Assembly (NCBI GenBank): GCA_027485995.1
Contig: JAIXPW010000187.1
Location: 1-33,187, forward strand
Direction of reading: 5' to 3'
DNA from: Verrucomicrobiaceae bacterium
GTDB lineage: Bacteria; Verrucomicrobiota; Verrucomicrobiia; Verrucomicrobiales; Akkermansiaceae
DNA length: 33,187 bases
Of this stretch, positions 25,001-31,243 are shown piece after piece (within the stretch, counting starts at the first letter, position 1; the number at the start of each line of letters is the position of its first letter). The position numbers and the translations under genes are program-made. Under the pieces are notes generated by a model, which saw nothing but the letters and a program-made list of their open reading frames with translations, was not told where the DNA came from and ran no database searches.

Positions 25001-26206
25001 GGCCACGAGATGCTCGATGCCGTAGGTCTCGTCCATATGGGCGGCCGCGTCTACGACCCCATCACCGCCCGCTTCCTCAGCCCTGATCCCTTTGTCCAGT
25101 CACCGGACAACCTGCAAAACCTGAACCGGTATAGTTATGTGCTGAACAACCCGATGAGCTTCACGGATCCGAGCGGGTTCTTTTTTAAGAGCATCGGTAA
25201 GTTTTTTAAGGAGAACTGGAAGACAATTGCGGTCGTTGCAGTCGGGGTCGCAACCGGAGGAGCAGCTATTTGGGCCGCAGGTTTCGCCAGTGGAATAATT
25301 GCAGGATCGACTGCGATGCTCACAGGTAGCTTAAGTATTGGTGCCGCTGCGTTGGGTGGTGCCGGATTTGGTTTTGGCTCTGCATTCTCGGGGACCCTGT
25401 TGGCCGGAGGTAGTGTTGGCGACGCATTGCGCGCTGGCTTAACAGGAGGCGCAATCGGAGGGCTGAGCGCCGGCCTCACTCATGGTGCGGCAAGTCAGTT
25501 CGGATTGCATGGCCTCAAGACAACGCAAGGCGACTTCTATGAGAAGCTTGCAATCAAAGTCGCGGCTCACGGTTCAATCCAAGGAGGTATGGCTGAATTG
25601 CAAGGCGGACAGTTCCGACACGGTTTCTTGTCGGGTGCGTTCTCTGCTGCTTCTTCTCCATCCATTGCTGCGCATGTTGGAGAAAGCTACCAAGTGGCCG
25701 CTTCTGCGGTTGTCGGAGGCACCTCATCTAGCCTAAGCGGTGGGAAGTTCAGCAATGGGGCGGTTACTGGGGCATTTGTTTATTTGTTCAATCAATGCGC
25801 GGCTGAAGCCGAATCTACATGCGTTGGAGCAGTTCGGGCAGGGACGGTAAGTAGAGCAGGCTGGCAAGATCCAAAAAATCACCGAGTCGGGTTTGGGTGG
25901 AGAATCATCGTGGATGAAGGTGATGGATATGGATCTATTTATGGGCACCTGGATCCAAGCACCACTCCCAAAGTGGGAGATACTTTGAACGTTGGTGACG
26001 ATGTCGGCAATTATGCGGATCCAACAAACGGTTCATCAACTGGCCCTCATGTTCATCTACAGTATTTTCAAAACGGCAATCCTCGCGACGCAATCAACCC
26101 TGGCGGCTTATCTCCGCTTTCGAATGGCAAGATGAGCGCACCTTACGGGCAAACCGATTCTGTTCATCAAAGGCCGCACAAAGGGGAGGATTGGATCGCA
26201 AAGTAG
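19052..26206 (+). CDS. Giant exported SpvB/FG-GAP/RHS protein with M23-like C-terminal tip
   Basis: The protein is 2,384 aa. ATG 19052 gives a signal peptide (MPRMRMRLPLLFSAVFAGLL...AQA); ATGs at codons 4 and 6 are alternatives. Order: an Asp-rich thrombospondin-3-like loop (~53-70); a SpvB-type domain from ~303 (VGVSESGAAQINIPIVVSPG, GPLGLGFSLSGI); seven FG-GAP/VCBS calcium loops at ~637-960 (GDFDGDGRTDVL and similar); a TcdB-middle-like segment (RVTNGHGGYTQFGYK); YD/RHS repeats at ~1280-2030; and the RHS core end (HKDHLGSV ... GRVYDPITARFLSPDPF ... NPMSFTDPSG, D2039-G2042). The tip has a Gly/Ala-rich membrane-active-looking segment (~2055-2240), then an M23-like region with H2299 (GHL), H2333-V-H2335 and a final H2376-x3-D2380. 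RHS proteins are surface or secreted beta-cocoons that deliver a variable toxin. No immunity gene follows. Confidence 0.9.
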   Translation: MPRMRMRLPLLFSAVFAGLLTTAQATDAYLSWATSKWGVNAVANSAAQNTTWGENADPDKDGLPNLIEYTADTDPTRSNPSSDCYEFLVPTTGPASSRYPQLSAWQRTDDPDLRVTCQKSSNLQSWLPEAPGNLTQLVPPNLFILTQETENFTRGLRQVRYIDLQSMASRPAAFMRLVVTRRGASATGPGIEPFTFTSQSTVLPGSLGRSNAVVLGGFTGSTTINIPTGVTLYINGIAQTGTTATVKAGDALWMEATAPGSIGIPRNYTLDIGGHSATWSFATDSIAAIPDHPGSDSGYTQVDVGVSESGAAQINIPIVVSPGTAGMQPKLSISYSSQGGNGPLGLGFSLSGISAITRVGRTVAQDGVKGGVKLDLDDRFALDGQRLTAISGTDGEGNSEYRLESDPTTRVRLHGEFANSWPIFSGPFFPSYPQSSQYWSVETKAGLLMEYGLSDKSRIYPYNNFYSVFFGDVRPLLWTIEKITDSVGNYMTFDYDYWGAKSGEPLLTSITYTANSSAGLVANQLVTFEYEDRPDNRSKYIARYQIVTSKRIRAITSGVKDSFGNMKNIMRYEMAYQQDPLTFDSQLVSVQMKRPDGSSSPATRFTWPASNATETFFRQGNATGISSSAKVDGDFLSGDFDGDGRTDVLVWNTAGYSNRFSLYRSNGSGFDTVRPTSLVGGNSTRSNPVLLGDFNGDGKTDVLAFSQESNSYKMYLSAGADFQAPVNTTIPANDAGHPHLILDADGDGRSDVAAFNFQGNLGKYTTLLSQGAGFSIGEFPYSILSAELSYYINSALYQLHLGEFNGDGMTDITTAQIVSYSSGAKILGDFNGDGLTDLIVWDDQLLSPGTYSLFECRGDGSFYPRPQFSIPGGFDSVGARYQSAVDFNGDGKADMATWNAPFSNSRLNIAISAGDGVWSDGTGLGVGFGAASATAISNANALNMSGDFNGDGKTDMLVWGSPSANQFNLWLNEGPPPRLVQRVTNGHGGYTQFGYKMLTDESVHTKGTGLTFPYYSLQAPLAVVSSVISSNGIDGDPFTGIGAPGVNTVTYHYKGAWSSLDGRGFQGFKEVESTDVTSGVVNRTVYESSSPLLAGRPKHSEQRLLVTPPGGSSLISESDSTWDLVETTHPTGRKTYFVGEASSVAKSYETNRPSATALVKTTTRSGPASNGGKIRYDVFANPIEITTTTTDGVEVFTERVVNTFTDAPTPSQWYLGRLSASSVIKTAPGGETATRNSTFQYHPTTGLLTQEVIEPNGGLLRQQKDYVHDGFGNIFTSTFSTPGQASRTTTTFYTPDGRFVRETRNAKNHAETKTYDPLLGNVLTQTGPNGLTTTWEYDALGRPTRAIRPDGTQTRSFYRRVTGSTTGAPPRAVHYVRVHSSGGSPKTVWYDLLNREIRADSIAFDGRTVSSHKVFNNRGEVTHASQPYFEGDTPLYSTMSYDAVGRETQQIDPGNRTTTTVHNGLTTSVTNPRNQTVSTVANAMGWTLRSTDAAGKSIHRTYDAYGALRFITDPAGNTTELRYDQRGNKTWMSEPNCGVSFFTYNGFGELKTQTNNANQTVSLTYDMLGRVLTRSEPEGVTTFEYDSAAKGIGQLVRESIGDFVRSYFFDHLSRSVNTVEKHGFHSFAVSRSYDSYGRPDAITYPTGFATRQYYTDNGYLREVRNAANDLQSYWQAGSVNARGQITKEIQGNLVVTNRTFDANTGLITSITSSFGGIGDVQKAEFDFDLIGNLTARRDKRYRTTFSETFGYDTLNRLQTVTTTGTAAVTAVYNDLGNITSRTDVGSFSYGAASTGPHALIGVTGGAFNKSCGYDAKGNRTTDGATSLTYSSFNKPVRMVKGGDTLHFDYGPDSALYRQTTFLTQSGGATSQTVREYIGGLYERETTSEGLVRHIHYIAGGSGVTAILTDERSSASPTERLRYIHKDHLGSVDVITGRGGAVVERQSFDAWGRRRTVAYNSGTSTWSVSYPATPGSAETHRGFTGHEMLDAVGLVHMGGRVYDPITARFLSPDPFVQSPDNLQNLNRYSYVLNNPMSFTDPSGFFFKSIGKFFKENWKTIAVVAVGVATGGAAIWAAGFASGIIAGSTAMLTGSLSIGAAALGGAGFGFGSAFSGTLLAGGSVGDALRAGLTGGAIGGLSAGLTHGAASQFGLHGLKTTQGDFYEKLAIKVAAHGSIQGGMAELQGGQFRHGFLSGAFSAASSPSIAAHVGESYQVAASAVVGGTSSSLSGGKFSNGAVTGAFVYLFNQCAAEAESTCVGAVRAGTVSRAGWQDPKNHRVGFGWRIIVDEGDGYGSIYGHLDPSTTPKVGDTLNVGDDVGNYADPTNGSSTGPHVHLQYFQNGNPRDAINPGGLSPLSNGKMSAPYGQTDSVHQRPHKGEDWIAK

Positions 26207-26495
26207 TGAAAATACCTTGCATCCGACGTTTGAAGGAACGATTTCGATTCGCTTAACGGCGTGTTCACGAGCTAAAGCTCATGACTTCTTTGCCGTGCTC
26301 GGAAACGAACAGGCCGAGGCAAGGGGGCCGAGGAGTCCAGCGCCAGAATGGGAAAGCGAGGAACCGACGGTCCAGGGGCCGCGCCGCCCCCGCCGAATCA
26401 TCGGCCTACTCAGGGATCGCCAAGCGAACGCAGGCTTGGGAGCCGGGCAGGGATGAGGTTTTCCAAGAACAGGTCGATCCAGCCACGTGGCCGAG
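26207..26495. other. Spacer after the RHS gene, no gene seen
   Basis: This stretch has no credible ORF on either strand and no immunity gene. A small hairpin GAGCT-AA-AGCTC (26269-26280) with outer TCA/TGA pairing lies 60 bp after the RHS stop but lacks a T-run. On the minus strand the DNA just before the repeat reads WIDLFLENLIPARLPSLRSL and then a stop, which looks like a short C-terminal gene tail of unknown origin. Confidence 0.4.
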
Positions 26496-26968
26496 TCCCG
26501 AAAATCCTGTGTTCGCTCCTCGCGATCCCTGTCCGCTCGCTTATCGGATGGAACTCCGATGGGGTTTGGAATCAATTCTTTTCCCCACCCAGGGTAGCTC
26601 GGATGCGAGCCACCCTGGGCTTTGGGACGAAACGCCGATGGCGTGAAGACAAGGGGCTGTATCAAAGGGGGCATGGATCGCAGTTCAACAATTTCGGGAG
26701 GAGACTGATGGATCATGGGCCCTGGGAGCCCTCGACGGGCAAGCTCTCTGCACTCAACGATGGTCATCAAAGTCGGTCGCGGATGACGGACTGGATCTGG
26801 AATGGAGGGGGTGGATCAGGGGCGTGTTTGAAAGAGTCGTGGTGTTGTGGGGAGTCGTGCTGCTTGAGCCGTTGTTGGTTGAACTCCTGGAACCACGCAC
26901 CGTATCATCCCGCCTGCCATCCAATCCCATGAACACGCTCCAATCCCTTTCCCTGCGGTCCATTCCGG
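26496..26968 (+). repeat. Long dispersed repeat, copy running into the GH16 gene (M3)
   Basis: This 473-bp stretch matches 17641-18093 apart from scattered substitutions and the 19 bp (ATGAACACGCTCCAATCCC region) missing there. It keeps the CCCAGGGT/ACCCTGGG stem (26588-26595 / 26612-26619). Its last ~40 bp (26929-26968) are the first 13 codons of the GH16 gene, so the repeat supplies the start codon and n-region of that protein's signal peptide. Shared sequence ends at CCATTCCGG; downstream the GH16 copy reads TCCTCGCCGGCC instead of the other copies' (C/G)GACCTGCGGCTC. Confidence 0.8.
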
Positions 26969-28194
26969 TCCTCGCCGGCCTTTTCATCGGCCTGGCTCAA
27001 GCCGCGCCGCCGCCTGCCCCGGGCTCGCTTCTGCCGGGAGGTCCCTCGAAATGGAAGCTCACCTGGAGCGACGAGTTCGACTATGAGAATGCCCGGCTCG
27101 ATGAGAAATGGATCTCGCAGAACTCCGGCAGCACGCATATCCTCAGCAGCCGCTGGCGCGAAAATGCCATGACTTCAGACGGCACCCTGAAGCTTCTCAA
27201 CAAGAAGGAGAAGCGCGGGGGCAACGACTGGACCTCCGGCAACCTCTGGACGAAGGAGAAGTTCCAGTATGGCTACTTCGAATGCCGCTATCGCTACGCG
27301 GCGGCGGAAGGCACCAACAATTCGTTCTGGATCATGACCAACAATCCGCCGCCGGCCGGGAAGAAGACCTTCGAGATCGACATCAACGAAGGCCATTACC
27401 CGAACGAGGTGAACACCAACATCCACAACCACTCGGACGTCACCACGGTCAATGGCAAGAAGAGCCATCCCAGCGCCTCGAAGAGCTTTCCGCTCGGCGT
27501 CCGGCCGGATGTCAGGATCCAGCTCGAGACTCCGGTGAAAACCAAGCGTCTTCGCATCTCGTCCAATCATGATGGCCATGTCCACCTCGGCGAGTTCCGC
27601 GCCTACAACGTCAACCCTGCCGGCTATCCGGAGGTGCTTTCGGCGAAGGCGGACGCCGACAAGCCCGGCCTCGTCAACTTTGCAAAGGACGCGAAGTTCA
27701 AGGCCAGCGGCTTCGTCAAGGCAGGCGAAGATACGTCATCCATGGTGGCGGACGGAAAGATCGACACCCGCTGGACCTCGCAGAAGGAAGGCGGGAAGTG
27801 GATCGAGATGGAGTTCCCGGAAGAGCGCACGATCGGCTGCGTTCAGTTCGTCAATGGTTACCTTTCCGGCGGAAGCTGGAAGAACCTGATCGATGACTAC
27901 AAGGTCTCCTGGCATGATGGATCGAAGTGGGTCGAGATGGCGGCATTCGATGTGAAACAGGGCAGCTACAACCTGGCCAAAGACTTCCAGACCTATGGCC
28001 TGGAGTGGACCGAGAAGGAACTCGTGTTCTACTTCAACGGCAAGGAGCTGCGCCGGGAAAAGAACACGATCTGTGACCATCCCGCGCCGATCTGGCTCAG
28101 CCTCGCGATCATCCCATGGGCCGGGAAGGTGACCGATGCGATCAATGGCACCCGCATGGAGGTCGATTACGTCCGCGTCTACCAGCGCAACTGA
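26929..28194 (+). CDS. Secreted GH16 glycoside hydrolase with inserted F5/8C-like domain
   Basis: The protein is 421 aa. ATG 26929 is chosen because the signal peptide MNTLQSLSLRSIPVLAGLFI...AQA starts there; the longer frame to 26824 is repeat DNA. The GH16 jelly-roll begins at ~38 (KWKLTWSDEFDY) and has YGYFECRYRY and the catalytic motif FEIDINE, with nucleophile E149, D151 and acid/base E154. After NIHNHSD the fold is interrupted at ~190-350 by a discoidin (F5/8 type C)-like stretch (LRISSNHDGHVHLGEFRAY, VADGKIDTRWTSQ, GKWIEMEFPEERTIGCVQFV). GH16 then resumes with DFQTYGLEWTEKELVFYFNG and ends VDYVRVYQRN. GH16 enzymes cut beta-1,3/1,4-glucans or galactans; the exact substrate is not readable. 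It is probably co-transcribed with the GH3 gene 36 bp downstream. Confidence 0.85.
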   Translation: MNTLQSLSLRSIPVLAGLFIGLAQAAPPPAPGSLLPGGPSKWKLTWSDEFDYENARLDEKWISQNSGSTHILSSRWRENAMTSDGTLKLLNKKEKRGGNDWTSGNLWTKEKFQYGYFECRYRYAAAEGTNNSFWIMTNNPPPAGKKTFEIDINEGHYPNEVNTNIHNHSDVTTVNGKKSHPSASKSFPLGVRPDVRIQLETPVKTKRLRISSNHDGHVHLGEFRAYNVNPAGYPEVLSAKADADKPGLVNFAKDAKFKASGFVKAGEDTSSMVADGKIDTRWTSQKEGGKWIEMEFPEERTIGCVQFVNGYLSGGSWKNLIDDYKVSWHDGSKWVEMAAFDVKQGSYNLAKDFQTYGLEWTEKELVFYFNGKELRREKNTICDHPAPIWLSLAIIPWAGKVTDAINGTRMEVDYVRVYQRN

Positions 28195-28230
28195 TGCTTG
28201 CTGCGAGGCCATGATCGAACAGACTGCCTC

Positions 28231-30798
28231 ATGCGAATCTCTCCTGTCCTCTGGGGCCTGGTCTTTTCCCTGTCGCCTTTCGCGATGGCCGACGAAGTTC
28301 CGGTATTTCGAGATTCATCAAGGCCGCTGGAAGAGCGTTTGGCGGATCTTGTTGGAAGCCTGACGCTCGAGGAGAAGGCCCAGGTGCTCAATCACAAGGG
28401 CGAGGGCGTGAAGCGCCTCAACCTTCGCGCCGACCAGTGGAACCAGTGTCTCAACGGCGTGAAGTGGGATCGCCCGACGACGCTTTTTCCAAGCTGCATC
28501 GCGATGTCCGCGACCTGGAATCCGGAGCTGGTCCAGGAAGTGGCGGGCGTGCTGTCCGACGAGGCGCGTGCGATCTACAACGGCTGGCATCTCGATCCGA
28601 CGGCTGCCGGCGAGCACAAGGGCCTGATCTACCGGGCTCCGGTCATCAACATCGAACGAAACCCCTACTGGGGCCGCAACCACGAAGCCTGGGGCGAGGA
28701 TCCCCATCTAACAGGAAGATTGGGCGTGGCCTATGTGAAAGGTCTTCAGGGAGACGATCCCAGGCATCTCAAGATCGCCGCGACGTTGAAGCACTACGCC
28801 GTCAACAACGTCGAAACCGACCGCAAGAAGCTCAATGCCCTCGTGCCGGAGAAGATGCTGCGCGAGTTCTGGCTGCCGCATTTCCGGGACTGCATCGTGG
28901 AGGGCCGGGCCCAGTCGGTGATGGCCAGCTACAACGCGATCAATGGCACACCGAACAACATGAACCGCCTGATGCTGACCACCATCCTCAAGGAGGAGTG
29001 GGGCATGGAGGGCTTTGTGGTGTCTGATCTCGGGGGTGTGAAAACGATGGTGGAGGGCCACGGGGCCGGGAAGATGAACTACGTCGATGCGGTCGCCCAG
29101 TCGGTGATGGCCGGCTGCGATTTCTCGGATCGTGAGTATGAGGTGAACATTCCCGAGGCCGTGCGTTCAGGAAAGCTCACGGAGGCGCGTCTCAATGATG
29201 CCGTCACCCGCGTGCTGCGCGTCCGAATGAGGCTCGGGGAGTTCGATCCCTTCGAGAGCGTCTCCTACAGCCGGATTTCACCCGAGGTGGTGGGCAGTGC
29301 GAAGCATCGCGCAGTGGCTCTCAAGGCCGCCCAGCAGTCGATCGTGCTGCTTCAAAACCGGGATGATCTGCTGCCTCTGGATCGCTCGAAACTGAAGCGC
29401 GTCGCCGTGCTCGGTCCGCTGGCGACCCAGGTGGTGCTCAACAACTACAACGGCAAGCCGGGCGCGACCGTGAATGCGCTGCAAGGCTTGAAGGATCGGC
29501 TGGGCGAGGGGATCGAGGTCGTCCATGAACCGGGTTGCGACGTGGTGTCCGGCAAGGGGCAGGTCGCCACGAAGATCGACAGGGAAGCTGGATTCAGCGG
29601 CGGTGAAAGCGTGAAGCTGGAGGCCTCGGCTCCGGGCGACTTCATTGCATTCTCCGTTCCGGTCGAGGCAGCCGGGACCTTTGGGATCGCGCTGCGTTAC
29701 AAGAAGTTTCCTTCCCGCGGCATCTATCAGTTGAGCGTGGATGGGCTGAAGATTGGATCACCGTTCAACCTAAGGGAAGCTGAGGAGGGCTACGACGGGA
29801 TTGCCCGGTTCGGGACAAAGGATCTAACAGCCGGAGCCCACGAGTTCCGGTTCACGGCGGTCGGAAAGGATCCCGGCAGTGAAAGCTTTGCAGGGCATTT
29901 CGACAAGCTGCTCCTGACAGGTGGGACCGAGCGCAGTGTCGAGTTGGAGGGCGTCAAGTTTACCACGGGAGGGGATGGGGCCTCGTCCGTCAGAAAGGCA
30001 TCGGAGTTGGCGAAGGGTTCGGATGTCGCGATCGTGTTCGTCGGCACCGATCAGCGGGTCGAGCAGGAAGGCCATGATCGCAAGACCCTCGGACTGACCG
30101 GCGATCAGGAGGAGTTGGTGAAGGCGGTGCTCGCGGTGAATCCGAAAACGATCGTGGTCCAGATGAGCGCCGGCCCCTTGACCGTGCCGACCTTGAAACA
30201 ACAGGTTCCCTCGATGCTCCAGGCCTGGTGGGGCGGCGAGGAGACCGGGCATGCGGTGGCGGATGTGTTGCTCGGAAAGGTGAACCCTTCCGGTCATCTG
30301 CCGCACACGGTTTATGCCTCGGAAGCGCAGGTGCCGCCGGTCGATGAATATGACGTGCGCAAGGGCTTCACCTACCAGTATTTGAAGGGCGAGCCGCTCT
30401 ACCCCTTCGGACATGGCCTGAGCTACACCCGCTTTGATTATGCGAAGCCCACGCTTTCCTCGGACCACATCGCCAGTGATGGAACGGTCTCACTGAATGT
30501 CGAAGTCGCGAATACGGGCAAACGTCCAGGAGACGAGGTGGTTCAGCTCTATGTCCGCAAGAAGGCTGGCTCAGCGGATCGACCCTTGCGGACCCTGCGC
30601 GGCTTCCAGCGTGTGTCGTTGAAGGTGGGTGAATCGCGTCCGGTGACGATTCCGCTCGCGGCGGAAAAGCTCGCCTGCTGGGACGAGTCGGCCGGTCGCT
30701 GGACGGTCGAGCCCGGCGACTACGAACTCGAGGTCGGTTCCTCGTCGGGTGACATCCGACAGTCGGTCACCCTCACGATCACGAAGGCGGTCCGCTGA
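28231..30798 (+). CDS. Secreted GH3 beta-glycosidase (beta-glucosidase type) with inserted carbohydrate-binding-like domain
   Basis: The protein is 855 aa from ATG 28231, where a signal peptide begins (MRISPVLWGLVFSLSPFAMA-DE). The frame is open to TTG 28198, but that gives no signal. The GH3 (beta/alpha)8 domain is at ~15-350 with NPYWGRNHEAWGEDP, ATLKHYAVNN and the nucleophile D266 in GFVVSDLGG. The C-terminal alpha/beta sandwich starts at ~365 and resumes with VAIVFVGTDQRVEQEGHDR, in which E is the likely acid/base. Between them (~440-570) is an inserted PA14/CBM6-like beta domain (GFSGGESVKLEASAPGDFIA ... HFDKLLLTGG). A fibronectin-III-like domain ends the protein (FGHGLSYTRFDY ... VVQLYVRKK). 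Partnered with the GH16 enzyme, it probably trims released oligosaccharides to monosaccharides outside the cytoplasm. Confidence 0.9.
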   Translation: MRISPVLWGLVFSLSPFAMADEVPVFRDSSRPLEERLADLVGSLTLEEKAQVLNHKGEGVKRLNLRADQWNQCLNGVKWDRPTTLFPSCIAMSATWNPELVQEVAGVLSDEARAIYNGWHLDPTAAGEHKGLIYRAPVINIERNPYWGRNHEAWGEDPHLTGRLGVAYVKGLQGDDPRHLKIAATLKHYAVNNVETDRKKLNALVPEKMLREFWLPHFRDCIVEGRAQSVMASYNAINGTPNNMNRLMLTTILKEEWGMEGFVVSDLGGVKTMVEGHGAGKMNYVDAVAQSVMAGCDFSDREYEVNIPEAVRSGKLTEARLNDAVTRVLRVRMRLGEFDPFESVSYSRISPEVVGSAKHRAVALKAAQQSIVLLQNRDDLLPLDRSKLKRVAVLGPLATQVVLNNYNGKPGATVNALQGLKDRLGEGIEVVHEPGCDVVSGKGQVATKIDREAGFSGGESVKLEASAPGDFIAFSVPVEAAGTFGIALRYKKFPSRGIYQLSVDGLKIGSPFNLREAEEGYDGIARFGTKDLTAGAHEFRFTAVGKDPGSESFAGHFDKLLLTGGTERSVELEGVKFTTGGDGASSVRKASELAKGSDVAIVFVGTDQRVEQEGHDRKTLGLTGDQEELVKAVLAVNPKTIVVQMSAGPLTVPTLKQQVPSMLQAWWGGEETGHAVADVLLGKVNPSGHLPHTVYASEAQVPPVDEYDVRKGFTYQYLKGEPLYPFGHGLSYTRFDYAKPTLSSDHIASDGTVSLNVEVANTGKRPGDEVVQLYVRKKAGSADRPLRTLRGFQRVSLKVGESRPVTIPLAAEKLACWDESAGRWTVEPGDYELEVGSSSGDIRQSVTLTITKAVR

Positions 30799-30799
30799 T

Positions 30800-31168
30800 T
30801 CACAGCACGGCGTGCTTCTTGAGATCGGCCAGATCGGCGAACTCCAGCGCGGATTCGTGGGTGGCCTCCAGCACCACCTGCGGCGCGAAGCCGGCCTCGA
30901 AGGCCTCGACCCAGCGCTGCGCGCAAAGGCACCAGCGGTCGCCGGGTTTCAATCCGGGAAATCCATACTCGGGTCTTGGCGTGCTGAGGTCGTTGCCACG
31001 GAGTCTCGAAAACTCGAGGAAGCGTTCGGAGACCTTCGAGCAGATGACATGCACGCCGCCATCGCCTTTTCCGGTCCGGCAGCAGCCATCGCGGAACCAG
31101 CCGGTCAGCGGTTCGATCGAGCAGGTCTGCAGCGGTGTGCCGAGGACGTTGAGGGCTTCACGGGACAT
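30800..31168 (-). CDS. DUF2237 family protein
   Basis: The protein is 122 aa, ATG 31166-31168 to TGA 30800-30802. Nearly the whole length follows the DUF2237 pattern: NVLGTPLQTCS, PLTGWFRDGCCRTG, GVHVICSKVSERFLEFS, RGNDLSTPRPEYGFPGLKPG, DRWCLCAQRW, and APQVVLEATHESAL. The family is a small cytoplasmic protein of unknown function with conserved cysteines, widespread in bacteria. It converges on the GH3 gene with a single base between the two stop codons, and is divergent from the membrane protein gene, 75 bp between starts. Confidence 0.9.
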   Translation of the reverse strand: MSREALNVLGTPLQTCSIEPLTGWFRDGCCRTGKGDGGVHVICSKVSERFLEFSRLRGNDLSTPRPEYGFPGLKPGDRWCLCAQRWVEAFEAGFAPQVVLEATHESALEFADLADLKKHAVL

Positions 31169-31243
31169 GCAGGGAAACTAGCCGGGATTTCCGGTCCGTC
31201 CAGCGTGCTTGCCCCGGCGTCCGGATCGTGGGAGATTGTGGCT

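Noticed and set aside
30749..31243. Upstream extension of the membrane protein gene
   Set aside because: This part is antisense to the well-supported DUF2237 gene, so the start was moved to 31244.
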